Assembly (NCBI GenBank): GCA_043746815.1
Contig: JAYTQG010000031.1
Location: 1 to 5,277 of the forward strand
DNA length: 5,277 nucleotides
Direction of reading: 5' to 3'
DNA from: JAYTQG01 sp043746815
GTDB taxonomy: Bacteria > Actinomycetota > Thermoleophilia > Miltoncostaeales > Miltoncostaeaceae
Below the pieces are notes generated by a model. That model was not told the origin of the DNA, ran no database searches, and saw only the letters and a program-made list of their open reading frames with translations. A program made the translations under genes and the position numbers. How positions within the stretch are numbered: the first letter of the stretch is position 1; the number at the start of each line of letters is the position of its first letter. Positions 1 to 5,277 of the stretch are shown one piece after another.

Positions 1-74
<74 letters not shown>

Positions 75-88
75 TGGATCGGGCGCGA

Positions 89-118
89 AGGGTAGCAGGA
101 TCAGGGGGTGCCGAGCAA
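89..118 (-). promoter_or_regulatory. possible promoter for tRNA-Ile
   Basis: On the minus strand TTGCTC (118-113) and TACCCT (94-89) are separated by 18 bases. They would place transcription start about 8 bases before the tRNA 5' end at 74. Both boxes are imperfect matches to the sigma-70 consensus, so this is position-based inference. Confidence 0.3.
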
Positions 119-143
119 CCAGTGCGGGTGGTGGACGGCAGCC

Positions 144-149
144 TATAAT
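144..149 (+). promoter_or_regulatory. -10 box (TATAAT) for the nuclease-family gene
   Basis: A perfect TATAAT hexamer stands out in otherwise GC-rich DNA, 57 bases before the ATG at 207. It predicts transcription start near 156 and a leader of about 50 nt. No recognisable -35 box lies 16-18 bases upstream, and there is no extended -10 TG. If this promoter is real, an in-frame GTG at 108 cannot be the start of the protein, which supports the ATG at 207. Confidence 0.5.
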
Positions 150-206
150 CGGTCGCAGGCGGGGAGCTTGAGTCCCGGCGACGCGACCTTTCGGGGGCGG
201 CGGTCC

Positions 207-695
207 ATGCAGGAAATGCTTATTTACGGCGTAAGTTTTGACATGGTTGGCAAACAGCCGATCGTCCTGCTCAAGACGGCGTCTGGAAACCGATTCCTAC
301 CAATCTGGATTGGTCATGCAGAGGCCGCCGCGATCCTCGCGAAGCTTCAGGGAACGGAAGCCCCGCGGCCCATGACGCACGACCTGATGAGTGAAATGTT
401 GAGCGAACTCAACACCAGCGTCGCCCGGATCACGGTGACCGAACTTCGCGAGAATACGTTCTACGCGCTGATCACACTGCGCACGATGGGTCCCGATGGC
501 GAGGTGGAGGTCGATTCTCGCCCGAGTGATGCGATTGCAATGGCGGTACGGGCGAATGCCCCCATTTTTGCCGCAGACAAGGTGATCGACGAGAACGGCA
601 TTGAGTTTGAGCAGGAGCATGACGACGCTGAGTCGACGGTCGAGCAGTTCAAGCAGTTCCTGGATTCGGTCTCGCCCGAGGACTTCGCCGGTTAG
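207..695 (+). CDS. bifunctional nuclease family protein (BFN/DUF151)
   Basis: A 162-residue protein of the bifunctional nuclease (DUF151, PF02577) family. Plant members have been reported to have RNase and DNase activity; the bacterial role is poorly defined. Family hallmarks are visible: QPIVLLK at 17-23, LPIWIGHAEAAAI at 31-43, RPMTHDL at 54-60 and DSRPSDAIAMA at 103-113, followed by a conserved segment containing APIF and an acidic C-terminus with no UVR motif. The reading frame stays open back to a GTG at 108. The ATG at 207 is chosen because family members begin just before the MLIYGVSFD-type strand and because the TATAAT box lies between the two starts. The ribosome site is weak (a G-rich stretch at 193-203). 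The protein is soluble, with no signal peptide. It ends tail to tail with the chorismate mutase-like gene, the two stop codons overlapping. Family is confident; biological substrate is unknown. Confidence 0.92.
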   Translation: MQEMLIYGVSFDMVGKQPIVLLKTASGNRFLPIWIGHAEAAAILAKLQGTEAPRPMTHDLMSEMLSELNTSVARITVTELRENTFYALITLRTMGPDGEVEVDSRPSDAIAMAVRANAPIFAADKVIDENGIEFEQEHDDAESTVEQFKQFLDSVSPEDFAG

Positions 696-982
696 CGAGT
701 CGCGGTTGGCGACGGCGGGCCAAGTGATCGAACGGCCGCGTAGAGCCGTTCCAGACCATCATCGGTCAGTGGTCCAGCGTTCGCCCCCTTCAGATATCCA
801 AGGATCCACTCGTCATCTGTTCCCTCAACGCCGGGTATCCCGTGCGTGCTTCGGTACGCCGCCAGCCGTGCCGCGAGGTGTATCCGGCGGTTCGCCGTTT
901 GGACCAGGGTGACGTCGATGTCGAGGATTGCGTCTCGTAGCTGACGGACGATGGCAGACACCACGGGATCGATTTCGTTCAC
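692..982 (-). CDS. small AroQ-type chorismate mutase domain protein
   Basis: A 96-residue, all-helical protein resembling type II (AroQ) chorismate mutase, the enzyme that rearranges chorismate to prephenate for Phe/Tyr synthesis. The first helix, LRDAILDID (15-23) continuing to TANRRIHLAARLAAYR (29-44), matches the family pattern LRxxIxxID...RRxxLxxxIxxxK. The linker HGIP (47-50) and a final helix around LTDDGLERLYAAVRSL (72-87) follow. Aligned by eye to E. coli PheA, Arg11 and Arg28 correspond to R16 and R33. Lys39 becomes R44, Asp48 becomes E53, and the Arg51-Glu52 pair becomes D56-D57, with E58 next to it. The active site is therefore partly changed, and catalysis is uncertain. The start is GTG at 982, with AGGG only 3 bases upstream; later GTGs at codons 7 and 8 are possible. 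The gene is transcribed divergently from tatA. No other aromatic pathway gene is in the window. Confidence 0.72.
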   Translation of the reverse strand: MNEIDPVVSAIVRQLRDAILDIDVTLVQTANRRIHLAARLAAYRSTHGIPGVEGTDDEWILGYLKGANAGPLTDDGLERLYAAVRSLGPPSPTATR

Positions 983-1058
983 TGGCCCTACGCTACCAGC
1001 GTCTCATTGAAACCGATGCGCGCTACAGTCGTGGCTGGACAAATGTCGAAGGGGCAGC
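983..1058. promoter_or_regulatory. divergent spacer carrying tatA and mutase-like gene upstream signals
   Basis: This 76-base gap separates two divergent starts, so promoters for both directions should lie here or just inside the genes. On the plus strand a TTGAAA (1007-1012) and a TACAGT (1024-1029) are visible but only 11 bases apart, too close to pair as a normal sigma-70 promoter. TACAGT alone could be a -10 box. GAAGGGG (1048-1054), 4 bases before the tatA ATG, is the likely ribosome binding site. No operator-like palindrome was seen. Confidence 0.3.
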
Positions 1059-1322
1059 ATGGGCTGGCAGGTTTCACCGATTGAGATCGTGATGGTGCTC
1101 GTGATCGCGCTGCTCGTATTCGGCCCGGCGCGCCTCCCGGACATGGCCCGGCAAGCTGGGCGGTCGATTCGGGAGTTCAAATCCACGATTGACGGCGCCA
1201 TTCACGACGAGGAGCCAGTACGGGCCCCGGCGGTGTCGATGGCCCCCCCGGCGTTGGACGATGTCCTTGAGGGTGTCATCGTGACGGGTGACCTCCCCGG
1301 ATCCGGCGCCAAGGGTTCGTGA
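1059..1322 (+). CDS. tatA: twin-arginine translocase subunit TatA (TatA/TatB family)
   Basis: An 87-residue protein with the TatA/Hcf106 architecture: a short periplasmic N-terminus, one membrane helix (about 8-21), the FGP hinge (21-23), an amphipathic helix (about 24-42, containing RLPDMARQAGRSIREFK), and a variable acidic/proline-rich tail. F40 aligns with the essential Phe39 of E. coli TatA. TatA oligomers form the pore or membrane-weakening element that lets folded Tat substrates cross the cytoplasmic membrane. Residue 9, in the membrane helix, is glutamate, as at position 8 of TatB, whereas E. coli TatA has Gln8. A single protein could therefore serve both roles, as in minimal TatAC systems; this is inference. 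The ATG has an AAGGGG ribosome site (1049-1054). Its TGA overlaps the GTG of tatC within GTGA, so the two are translationally coupled. Confidence 0.93.
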   Translation: MGWQVSPIEIVMVLVIALLVFGPARLPDMARQAGRSIREFKSTIDGAIHDEEPVRAPAVSMAPPALDDVLEGVIVTGDLPGSGAKGS

Positions 1323-2113
1323 CCCCTCGGTTGGGCAAGCGGCTTCCCATTCGGAGGGCAACGCCGGACGAGCGGCTCTCCGTCGTGGAGCACCTCACCG
1401 AGCTTCGCAACCGCATCATCATCGCGCTTGGCGTGTTGGCGATTGCGTTCGTGGTGGCCTACGTTTTTCGGGAACAACTCCTCAACGTCTTGAAGCGTCC
1501 TCTTCCAGAAGACCAGCGAAAGCTGAGTACGTTTTCGCCACACGAAGCGTTTTTCACAACCATCAAGGTGTGCGCTTCAGCGGCGTTGATTGGTGCCTTG
1601 CCGGTCTGCCTCTATCAGGCGTACGCGTTCGTTGTCCCGGCGGTCTCTGACCAGCCACGCCGAACCGTCCTGATCGCCGTTGGGTTTGCGTCCGGGCTTT
1701 TTCTCGCCGGCGTCGCGTTCGGGTACTTCGTCGTTTTGCCGGTGGCCCTCAAGTTCCTCCTCAGCTTCGGAGGAGACGCGTTTGTCCAGCAAAATCGCGC
1801 CAGCGACTATCTGGGTTTCGCCACCGGAATGCTGCTCGCGTCGGGACTACTCTTTGAGATTCCCGTCGGAATGGTCGTGCTTGCTCGCCTTGGTGTGGTG
1901 TCACCGGCGCGGTTTAAGTCAAGCCGCCGGTACGCGATCGTCGTGATTGCCGTGCTTGCCGCCCTTTTGCCCGGGGGAGACCCAATCAGCATGCTGCTCT
2001 TGATGGTCCCGCAGATGGTCCTCTACGAGTTTGGCATCGTGGTGGCATCGTTTTCCGTGCGGCGGCGGGAAGCATCCGCCTCGGCCGAGCCAACTTCGTC
2101 GTCAAGTGCGTAA
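1319..2113 (+). CDS. tatC: twin-arginine translocase subunit TatC
   Basis: A 264-residue polytopic membrane protein, close to normal TatC length, that recognises twin-arginine signal peptides and recruits TatA. Conserved elements in order are EHLTELR (24-30, with E28 equal to E. coli E15), the FSPHEAFFTTIK region (72-83), LYQAYAF (98-104, with F104 equal to F94), FEIPVG (179-184, with E180 equal to E170), D221 after the LLPGG turn (equal to D211), and YEFGI (236-240). Six membrane helices fit the hydrophobicity. In the first cytoplasmic loop the normally conserved glutamate (E. coli E103) is P113, within SDQPRR. The start is GTG at 1319 inside the GTGA overlap with tatA; AAGGG lies 3 bases upstream. 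The C-terminal tail (about 251-264) is Ser/Ala-rich and is encoded opposite the end of the ABC ATPase gene, which it overlaps by 91 bases. Confidence 0.95.
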   Translation: MTPRLGKRLPIRRATPDERLSVVEHLTELRNRIIIALGVLAIAFVVAYVFREQLLNVLKRPLPEDQRKLSTFSPHEAFFTTIKVCASAALIGALPVCLYQAYAFVVPAVSDQPRRTVLIAVGFASGLFLAGVAFGYFVVLPVALKFLLSFGGDAFVQQNRASDYLGFATGMLLASGLLFEIPVGMVVLARLGVVSPARFKSSRRYAIVVIAVLAALLPGGDPISMLLLMVPQMVLYEFGIVVASFSVRRREASASAEPTSSSSA

Positions 2114-2844
2114 CCGGTGACTGCGAGGAACACATCCTCCAGAGTCCCACCGGCTGTTCCGAGTGTCGACCGGACCAATTCGTCGGGGCTGCCTTCGGCC
2201 ACGATACGACCGTGGTCCATAATCAAGATTCGGTCGCAGAGTTCCGCGGCTTCCTCCATGTAGTGCGTACTGAGGACGAGCGCAACGCCGCTGGCGCGCA
2301 GTTCCCGGAGCAGGCCCCAAAGGAGTTGGCGGGCGCGTGGGTCGAGGCCGGTAGTTGGTTCGTCCAGGAGCACTAGTCGCGGCGTGTTGATGAGTGCCCG
2401 AGCGACCTGGAGGCGCCGCTTCATCCCGCCGGATAGCTCGGAGACCTCCGACTTCGCCCGGTCAGCGAGGTCGACGAGAGTGAGAAGTTCATCGGCGCGG
2501 GCTTCGGCCCGCTGGCGCGGGATATCGAAGTAGCGGGCGTAGACCACAAGGTTCTCGCGAACTCCGAGCTCAACATCCAAGTTGATCTCCTGGGCGACAA
2601 CCCCGAGCTGGCGCTTCAATGCACGCGGCTGCGTGTCGGGGTCCATTCCCAAGACGGACAGCTCGCCCGTGTCGCGTCTCGACATACACGACAGCATTCG
2701 CATTGTTGTGCTCTTGCCGGCACCGTTTGGCCCAAGGAACCCGACGCACTCTCCAAAGCCCACGGTGAAGCTAGCGCCCTCAACCGCACGGCGGTCCCCG
2801 AAGGACTTCGCGAGTCGGACGGCCCGGACTGCGTCGGGTGTTAT
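2023..2844 (-). CDS. ABC transporter ATP-binding protein, NodI/DrrA-like
   Basis: ATPase subunit of an ABC exporter, probably for a lipid, glycolipid or drug. Numbered from the ATA at 2844 (273 residues), the landmarks are an N-terminal strand region LAKSFGDRRAVEGASF (11-26), Walker A GPNGAGKST (38-46), Q-loop Q85, signature LSGGMKRR (137-144), Walker B LVLLDEP (157-163, catalytic E162), D-loop GLD (166-168) and H-loop H194. The wording around NLVVYARYF and TLEDVFLAVTG resembles NodI and daunorubicin-exporter ATPases. The first in-frame GTG is at 2763, but the 27 codons before it encode clearly conserved ABC sequence, so it is not the true start. The frame is closed by TGA at 2880-2878 and has no ATG, GTG or TTG in between. 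ATA, overlapping the epimerase stop as ATAA, is the best-placed candidate. The last 30 residues are unconserved and overlap tatC on the other strand. No permease gene is present. Confidence 0.85.
   Translation of the reverse strand: MTPDAVRAVRLAKSFGDRRAVEGASFTVGFGECVGFLGPNGAGKSTTMRMLSCMSRRDTGELSVLGMDPDTQPRALKRQLGVVAQEINLDVELGVRENLVVYARYFDIPRQRAEARADELLTLVDLADRAKSEVSELSGGMKRRLQVARALINTPRLVLLDEPTTGLDPRARQLLWGLLRELRASGVALVLSTHYMEEAAELCDRILIMDHGRIVAEGSPDELVRSTLGTAGGTLEDVFLAVTGYALDDEVGSAEADASRRRTENDATTMPNS
2841..2844 (-). other. ATAA stop/start junction between epimerase and ABC ATPase
   Basis: Read on the minus strand, the TAA that ends the epimerase (2843-2841) overlaps an ATA codon (2844-2842) in the ABC ATPase frame. 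This is where tightly packed operons usually carry ATGA. With C instead of T at plus-strand position 2842 the same four bases would be a standard ATGA. No Shine-Dalgarno sequence is visible in the 15 bases upstream. AUA is a very rare start codon, so reinitiation at AUA or a base error are both possible. Confidence 0.5.
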
Positions 2845-3761
2845 GTCAGTGACGCGATCGTCCGTTGCAGCCCGTCGTCAAGGCCAATCGTTGGCGCCCA
2901 ACCAAGGATTTTCTGCGCGAGGGTCGTGTCGGGCTGGCGAACCGTTGGATCGTCCTGAGGGAGGGCCTCATAGACGATCTTCGAGTCGCTGCCCATCGCC
3001 GCGATCACGCGCTCTGCCAGCTGCAGGATCGTGTACTCGTCTGGATTGCCGATGTTCACCGGCAAGTGGTAGTCGGACCGAATCAGACCGAGGAGCCCTC
3101 GCACAAGGTCGGAAACGAAGCAAAACGACCGGGTCTGGCTTCCATCACCAAACACCGTAATCGGTTTGCCTTCAGCTGCTTGACGCATGAATGTCGGGAT
3201 CGCGCGGCCATCATGGGGGCGCATCCTGGGGCCGTAGGTATTGAAGATCCGCACGATGTGCGTGTCCACACCCTGCTGACGGTGATACGCCATCGTCAGA
3301 GCCTCGGCGTACCGCTTCGCCTCGTCGTACACGCCACGCGGGCCAATGGGGTTGACGTGGCCCCAGTAGCTCTCGGTCTGGGGGTGCTCACGCGGGTCGC
3401 CGTACACCTCACTCGTTGAGGCGAGCAGGAACCGAGCCCGATGGCGCTTCGCAAGACCAAGCGCGTTGTGCGTGCCGTACGAGCCGACCTTCAAGGTCTG
3501 GAGTGGCAGACGGAGGTAGTCGATTGGGCTCGCGGGTGAAGCAAAATGGAACACCTCGTCAACCTGCTCGTCCAAATCCAGGTGCAGGGTGATGTCGTGT
3601 TGGATGAACACGAACTGGTCGCTGCGGATGTGCTCGATATTTTCGAGCGTGCCGGTATCCAGGTTGTCCACGCAGATGACCCGCTGTCCATCCGAGAGCA
3701 GTTGCTCACAAATGTGCGATCCCAGAAATCCTGCCCCGCCCGTGACAACAGAAGTACCCAT
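2841..3761 (-). CDS. UDP-glucuronate decarboxylase-type NAD-dependent epimerase/dehydratase (UDP-xylose synthase family)
   Basis: A 306-residue extended short-chain dehydrogenase, full length for its family. It has the NAD-binding motif TGGAGFLG (7-14), D32 after the second strand (favours NAD over NADP), the ASPASP loop (74-79) typical of UDP-glucuronate decarboxylases, TSEVYGDP (116-123), and the YWGHVNPIGPR segment leading to Y145 and K149 of the YxxxK catalytic pair. T116, E118, Y145, K149 and R275 match the Thr/Glu/Tyr/Lys/Arg set used for decarboxylation in human UDP-xylose synthase. The expected reaction is UDP-glucuronate to UDP-xylose plus CO2 with recycled NAD, in the cytoplasm. A dTDP-glucose dehydratase or a 4-epimerase is less likely because of the ASPASP and GHVNP motifs. 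The ATG lies 11 bases after the glycosyltransferase stop and has no clear ribosome site, suggesting translational coupling. Confidence 0.9.
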   Translation of the reverse strand: MGTSVVTGGAGFLGSHICEQLLSDGQRVICVDNLDTGTLENIEHIRSDQFVFIQHDITLHLDLDEQVDEVFHFASPASPIDYLRLPLQTLKVGSYGTHNALGLAKRHRARFLLASTSEVYGDPREHPQTESYWGHVNPIGPRGVYDEAKRYAEALTMAYHRQQGVDTHIVRIFNTYGPRMRPHDGRAIPTFMRQAAEGKPITVFGDGSQTRSFCFVSDLVRGLLGLIRSDYHLPVNIGNPDEYTILQLAERVIAAMGSDSKIVYEALPQDDPTVRQPDTTLAQKILGWAPTIGLDDGLQRTIASLT

Positions 3762-3772
3762 AGCGCGGCAGG

Positions 3773-5272
3773 CTACCGAACGGGCGCGGGCGTCAGTGGA
3801 ATGTCTGCGGGCCAGCGATAGATGACGGCGTTGTCGATACGCGCAATTTCAATGAGTCTCGCCATGGGAACCTGTTGCCGAATGTTGCGCTGCACGATTC
3901 CCCAGTTGCGGGGCCAGCTCGTCCGACGGACGGAGGGCCCCTCAACGACATAGCCGCCCCGGTAGTCGGCAACTTGCGGCAACGGCCGGAGACTCGCGGC
4001 GCGTCTCCGCTCGTCAGCGGTCAGGTACGTGGGTTCCGGCACGCGCGGAACGGGGAGGCGTGAGGTGGCCAGATAGCCCCGAAACTTCGCCCACCACGTG
4101 TAGTTCGTGGTGAGTACCGGCCCAGGAGGCAACTCACGCAGGCGGTCGGCGACCCGGTTTGCGAGCAGCACGTCGCTTGGCCGGTGCTCGCGATCCGGCA
4201 GGCCGTGCAGGGCCGCGACCGCAATCACGCCGAGGCCAAGTGGGGCGAGAAACGCTGCCCGATGGTCGATCGCGATCGCGATCAGCACCGCGACCGGGAT
4301 GGCTGCGAGCGTGAGATAGCGCGTTGGCTTGGCCACGTTCACCAGGGTGCCGACTTCAAGGTAGAGCGCTGTCCAGGCCAACCAGACGGTCGGGACGATG
4401 GAAGCGGCGGGCCGTTTCCAGGCGAGGAGCCCGGCGCACGCGACGACCAACGGAAGCAGCAGAAAGAAGAGGGATCCGGGGTCGAATGCGTCGCGGCTGA
4501 TGCGCCAGATGTAGCTGGGGTTGAGGTCCCATGCGGTGATCGGATTTCGCCAGACGGCCGATCCGGCGCTACTCGTCAGTGGCTGCTTGAACGGACCGCC
4601 GATTGCAGCAAAGGCCGCCGCGCTGAGGAGCGGGACGGCAATGGCACCGGCCGCCGCTGCAACGAGTGCGCGCCAGCGAATGGGCCAGAGCACAACTGCC
4701 AGGACCGGAAACATGACGGGAGCGCTCTCACGCACTGACCATGCACAACCGAGGAGCATGCCTGCAGCCAATGCCCAGCGGATGGCGTGGTCGCCGCGTC
4801 GCGCCCGGAGTGCCGCCCAAACCGAGAGTCCAATGAGGGCGGGCATCCATGAATCCGGGCGAAGACGCGTCGCGAACTCCACCTCAAGTGGTGCGGCCGC
4901 CATGAGGGCCGAGGCCACCAGACCGACCCTGGGCCCGGCAAGCTCTCGCCCGACCAGGTACGCCGCGAGGACTCCGACCAGCGAGCCGACAAAAGGCCAC
5001 GCGACTGCGGTGTAGTCGCTCGCACCAAGCAGTCGAAAAAGTGTGGCGACTGGCCACAGTAGAACGATTCTTGTGCCGAACCACTCCCCTGGTCCGGTCG
5101 GCAAAAAGCCGTTTGCGAGGTTTCGTGCCACCTGGACGTAGCGGCCGTCGTCGTAGCCAATCCCGAACGTGACACCGCCAAATGCCCAGAGGCGAATTAC
5201 GATTGCGCCAATCGCAATGGTGAGTGCAGCACCGACGGTTCCGGGGTTACGCCCCCGCAGGATGTGGATCAC
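3773..5272 (-). CDS. polytopic GT-C-like glycosyltransferase (ArnT/PMT-related)
   Basis: A 499-residue membrane protein. A short basic N-terminus precedes the first helix (about 14-33). An outer loop then carries an acidic pair, YDDGRYVQVARNL (40-52), placed like the catalytic DD/DE of GT-C enzymes such as ArnT and protein mannosyltransferases. About ten further hydrophobic helices follow, roughly up to residue 356, with PTRYL at 316-320 before the penultimate one. A soluble C-terminal domain of about 140 residues completes the protein. Such enzymes use lipid-linked sugars to glycosylate lipid, glycan or protein on the outer face of the cytoplasmic membrane. Substrate cannot be told from sequence, and the family match is by architecture rather than a unique motif. 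The start is taken as GTG at 5272 because of the short N-terminus and because GTGA (5272-5269) could overlap the stop of an upstream gene. The frame is open to the window edge, so an earlier start is possible. Confidence 0.72.
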   Translation of the reverse strand: MIHILRGRNPGTVGAALTIAIGAIVIRLWAFGGVTFGIGYDDGRYVQVARNLANGFLPTGPGEWFGTRIVLLWPVATLFRLLGASDYTAVAWPFVGSLVGVLAAYLVGRELAGPRVGLVASALMAAAPLEVEFATRLRPDSWMPALIGLSVWAALRARRGDHAIRWALAAGMLLGCAWSVRESAPVMFPVLAVVLWPIRWRALVAAAAGAIAVPLLSAAAFAAIGGPFKQPLTSSAGSAVWRNPITAWDLNPSYIWRISRDAFDPGSLFFLLLPLVVACAGLLAWKRPAASIVPTVWLAWTALYLEVGTLVNVAKPTRYLTLAAIPVAVLIAIAIDHRAAFLAPLGLGVIAVAALHGLPDREHRPSDVLLANRVADRLRELPPGPVLTTNYTWWAKFRGYLATSRLPVPRVPEPTYLTADERRRAASLRPLPQVADYRGGYVVEGPSVRRTSWPRNWGIVQRNIRQQVPMARLIEIARIDNAVIYRWPADIPLTPAPVR

Positions 5273-5277
5273 GGCAC

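Noticed and set aside
108..206. N-terminal extension of the nuclease-family protein from a GTG at 108
   Set aside because: The 33 extra residues show no family similarity and would begin upstream of the TATAAT box at 144-149. The family normally starts at the ATG chosen (207).
238..243. TTGACA perfect -35 box
   Set aside because: It lies inside the nuclease-family coding region and has no -10 box at suitable spacing. It encodes conserved protein sequence.
699..713. GTCGC/GCGAC hairpin as a terminator for the nuclease-family gene
   Set aside because: The stem is only 5 bp and no T tract follows in either direction.
2023..2763. ABC ATPase starting at GTG 2763
   Set aside because: It would remove the conserved first strand and aromatic-loop region encoded just upstream. 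GAGGG lies about 13 bases before this GTG, longer than usual spacing.
2841..2880. Programmed -1 frameshift fusing the epimerase to the ABC ATPase
   Set aside because: The frames do overlap in the right sense, but no slippery heptamer or downstream hairpin is visible near the epimerase stop. A start-codon change explains the junction more simply.
4266..4283. GATCGC repeat containing the GCGATCGC palindrome
   Set aside because: It is a chance effect of alternating Ile/Ala codons in a membrane helix of the glycosyltransferase-like protein. It occurs once, with no series across the window.
4184..4738. Long plus-strand open frames opposite the glycosyltransferase-like gene
   Set aside because: They are low-complexity, charged translations typical of antisense frames in GC-rich DNA. 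They lack recognisable motifs, whereas the minus strand has clear membrane-protein character.

Overview
The window is a compact, G+C-rich stretch of bacterial chromosome. GTG starts are frequent, genes overlap by a few bases, and there is almost no free intergenic DNA. The gene set is a tRNA-Ile, a bifunctional-nuclease family (DUF151) protein, a small AroQ-type chorismate mutase domain protein, TatA and TatC, and an envelope-sugar gene cluster. It fits a free-living high-GC lineage such as Chloroflexota, Actinomycetota or a relative, but nothing here fixes the phylum. No transposase, integrase, CRISPR array or phage gene was seen, so this looks like ordinary chromosome.

Layout. Positions 1-74 are a complete tRNA-Ile(GAT) on the minus strand. 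A gap of about 130 bases (75-206) follows, holding probable divergent promoters. The nuclease-family gene (207-695, +) runs tail to tail into the chorismate mutase-like gene (692-982, -), and their stop codons overlap. A 76-base divergent spacer (983-1058) leads to tatA (1059-1322, +) and tatC (1319-2113, +), which are coupled through a GTGA overlap. Everything to the right is on the minus strand, in transcription order: a multi-membrane-span glycosyltransferase-like protein (5272-3773), a UDP-glucuronate decarboxylase-type epimerase (3761-2841), and an ABC transporter ATPase (2844-2023). The ATPase coding region runs 91 bases into the 3' end of tatC on the opposite strand.

How the genes may work together. 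TatA and TatC form a folded-protein export pathway. The three minus-strand genes look like an operon for making a UDP-pentose, transferring a sugar outside the membrane, and exporting a lipid- or glycan-like product. No ABC permease is in the window, so the transporter partner must lie elsewhere. The operon assignment is inferred from spacing; the family assignments rest on clear motifs.

The most notable points are these. The ABC ATPase has no ATG, GTG or TTG start upstream of its conserved N-terminus, and an ATAA stop/start overlap sits where ATGA would be expected. The two convergent coding ends overlap by 91 bases. TatC has proline where the signal-peptide-recognition glutamate (E. coli E103) is normally found. 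The chorismate mutase-like protein has a partly altered active site. I see no convincing new multi-gene system.
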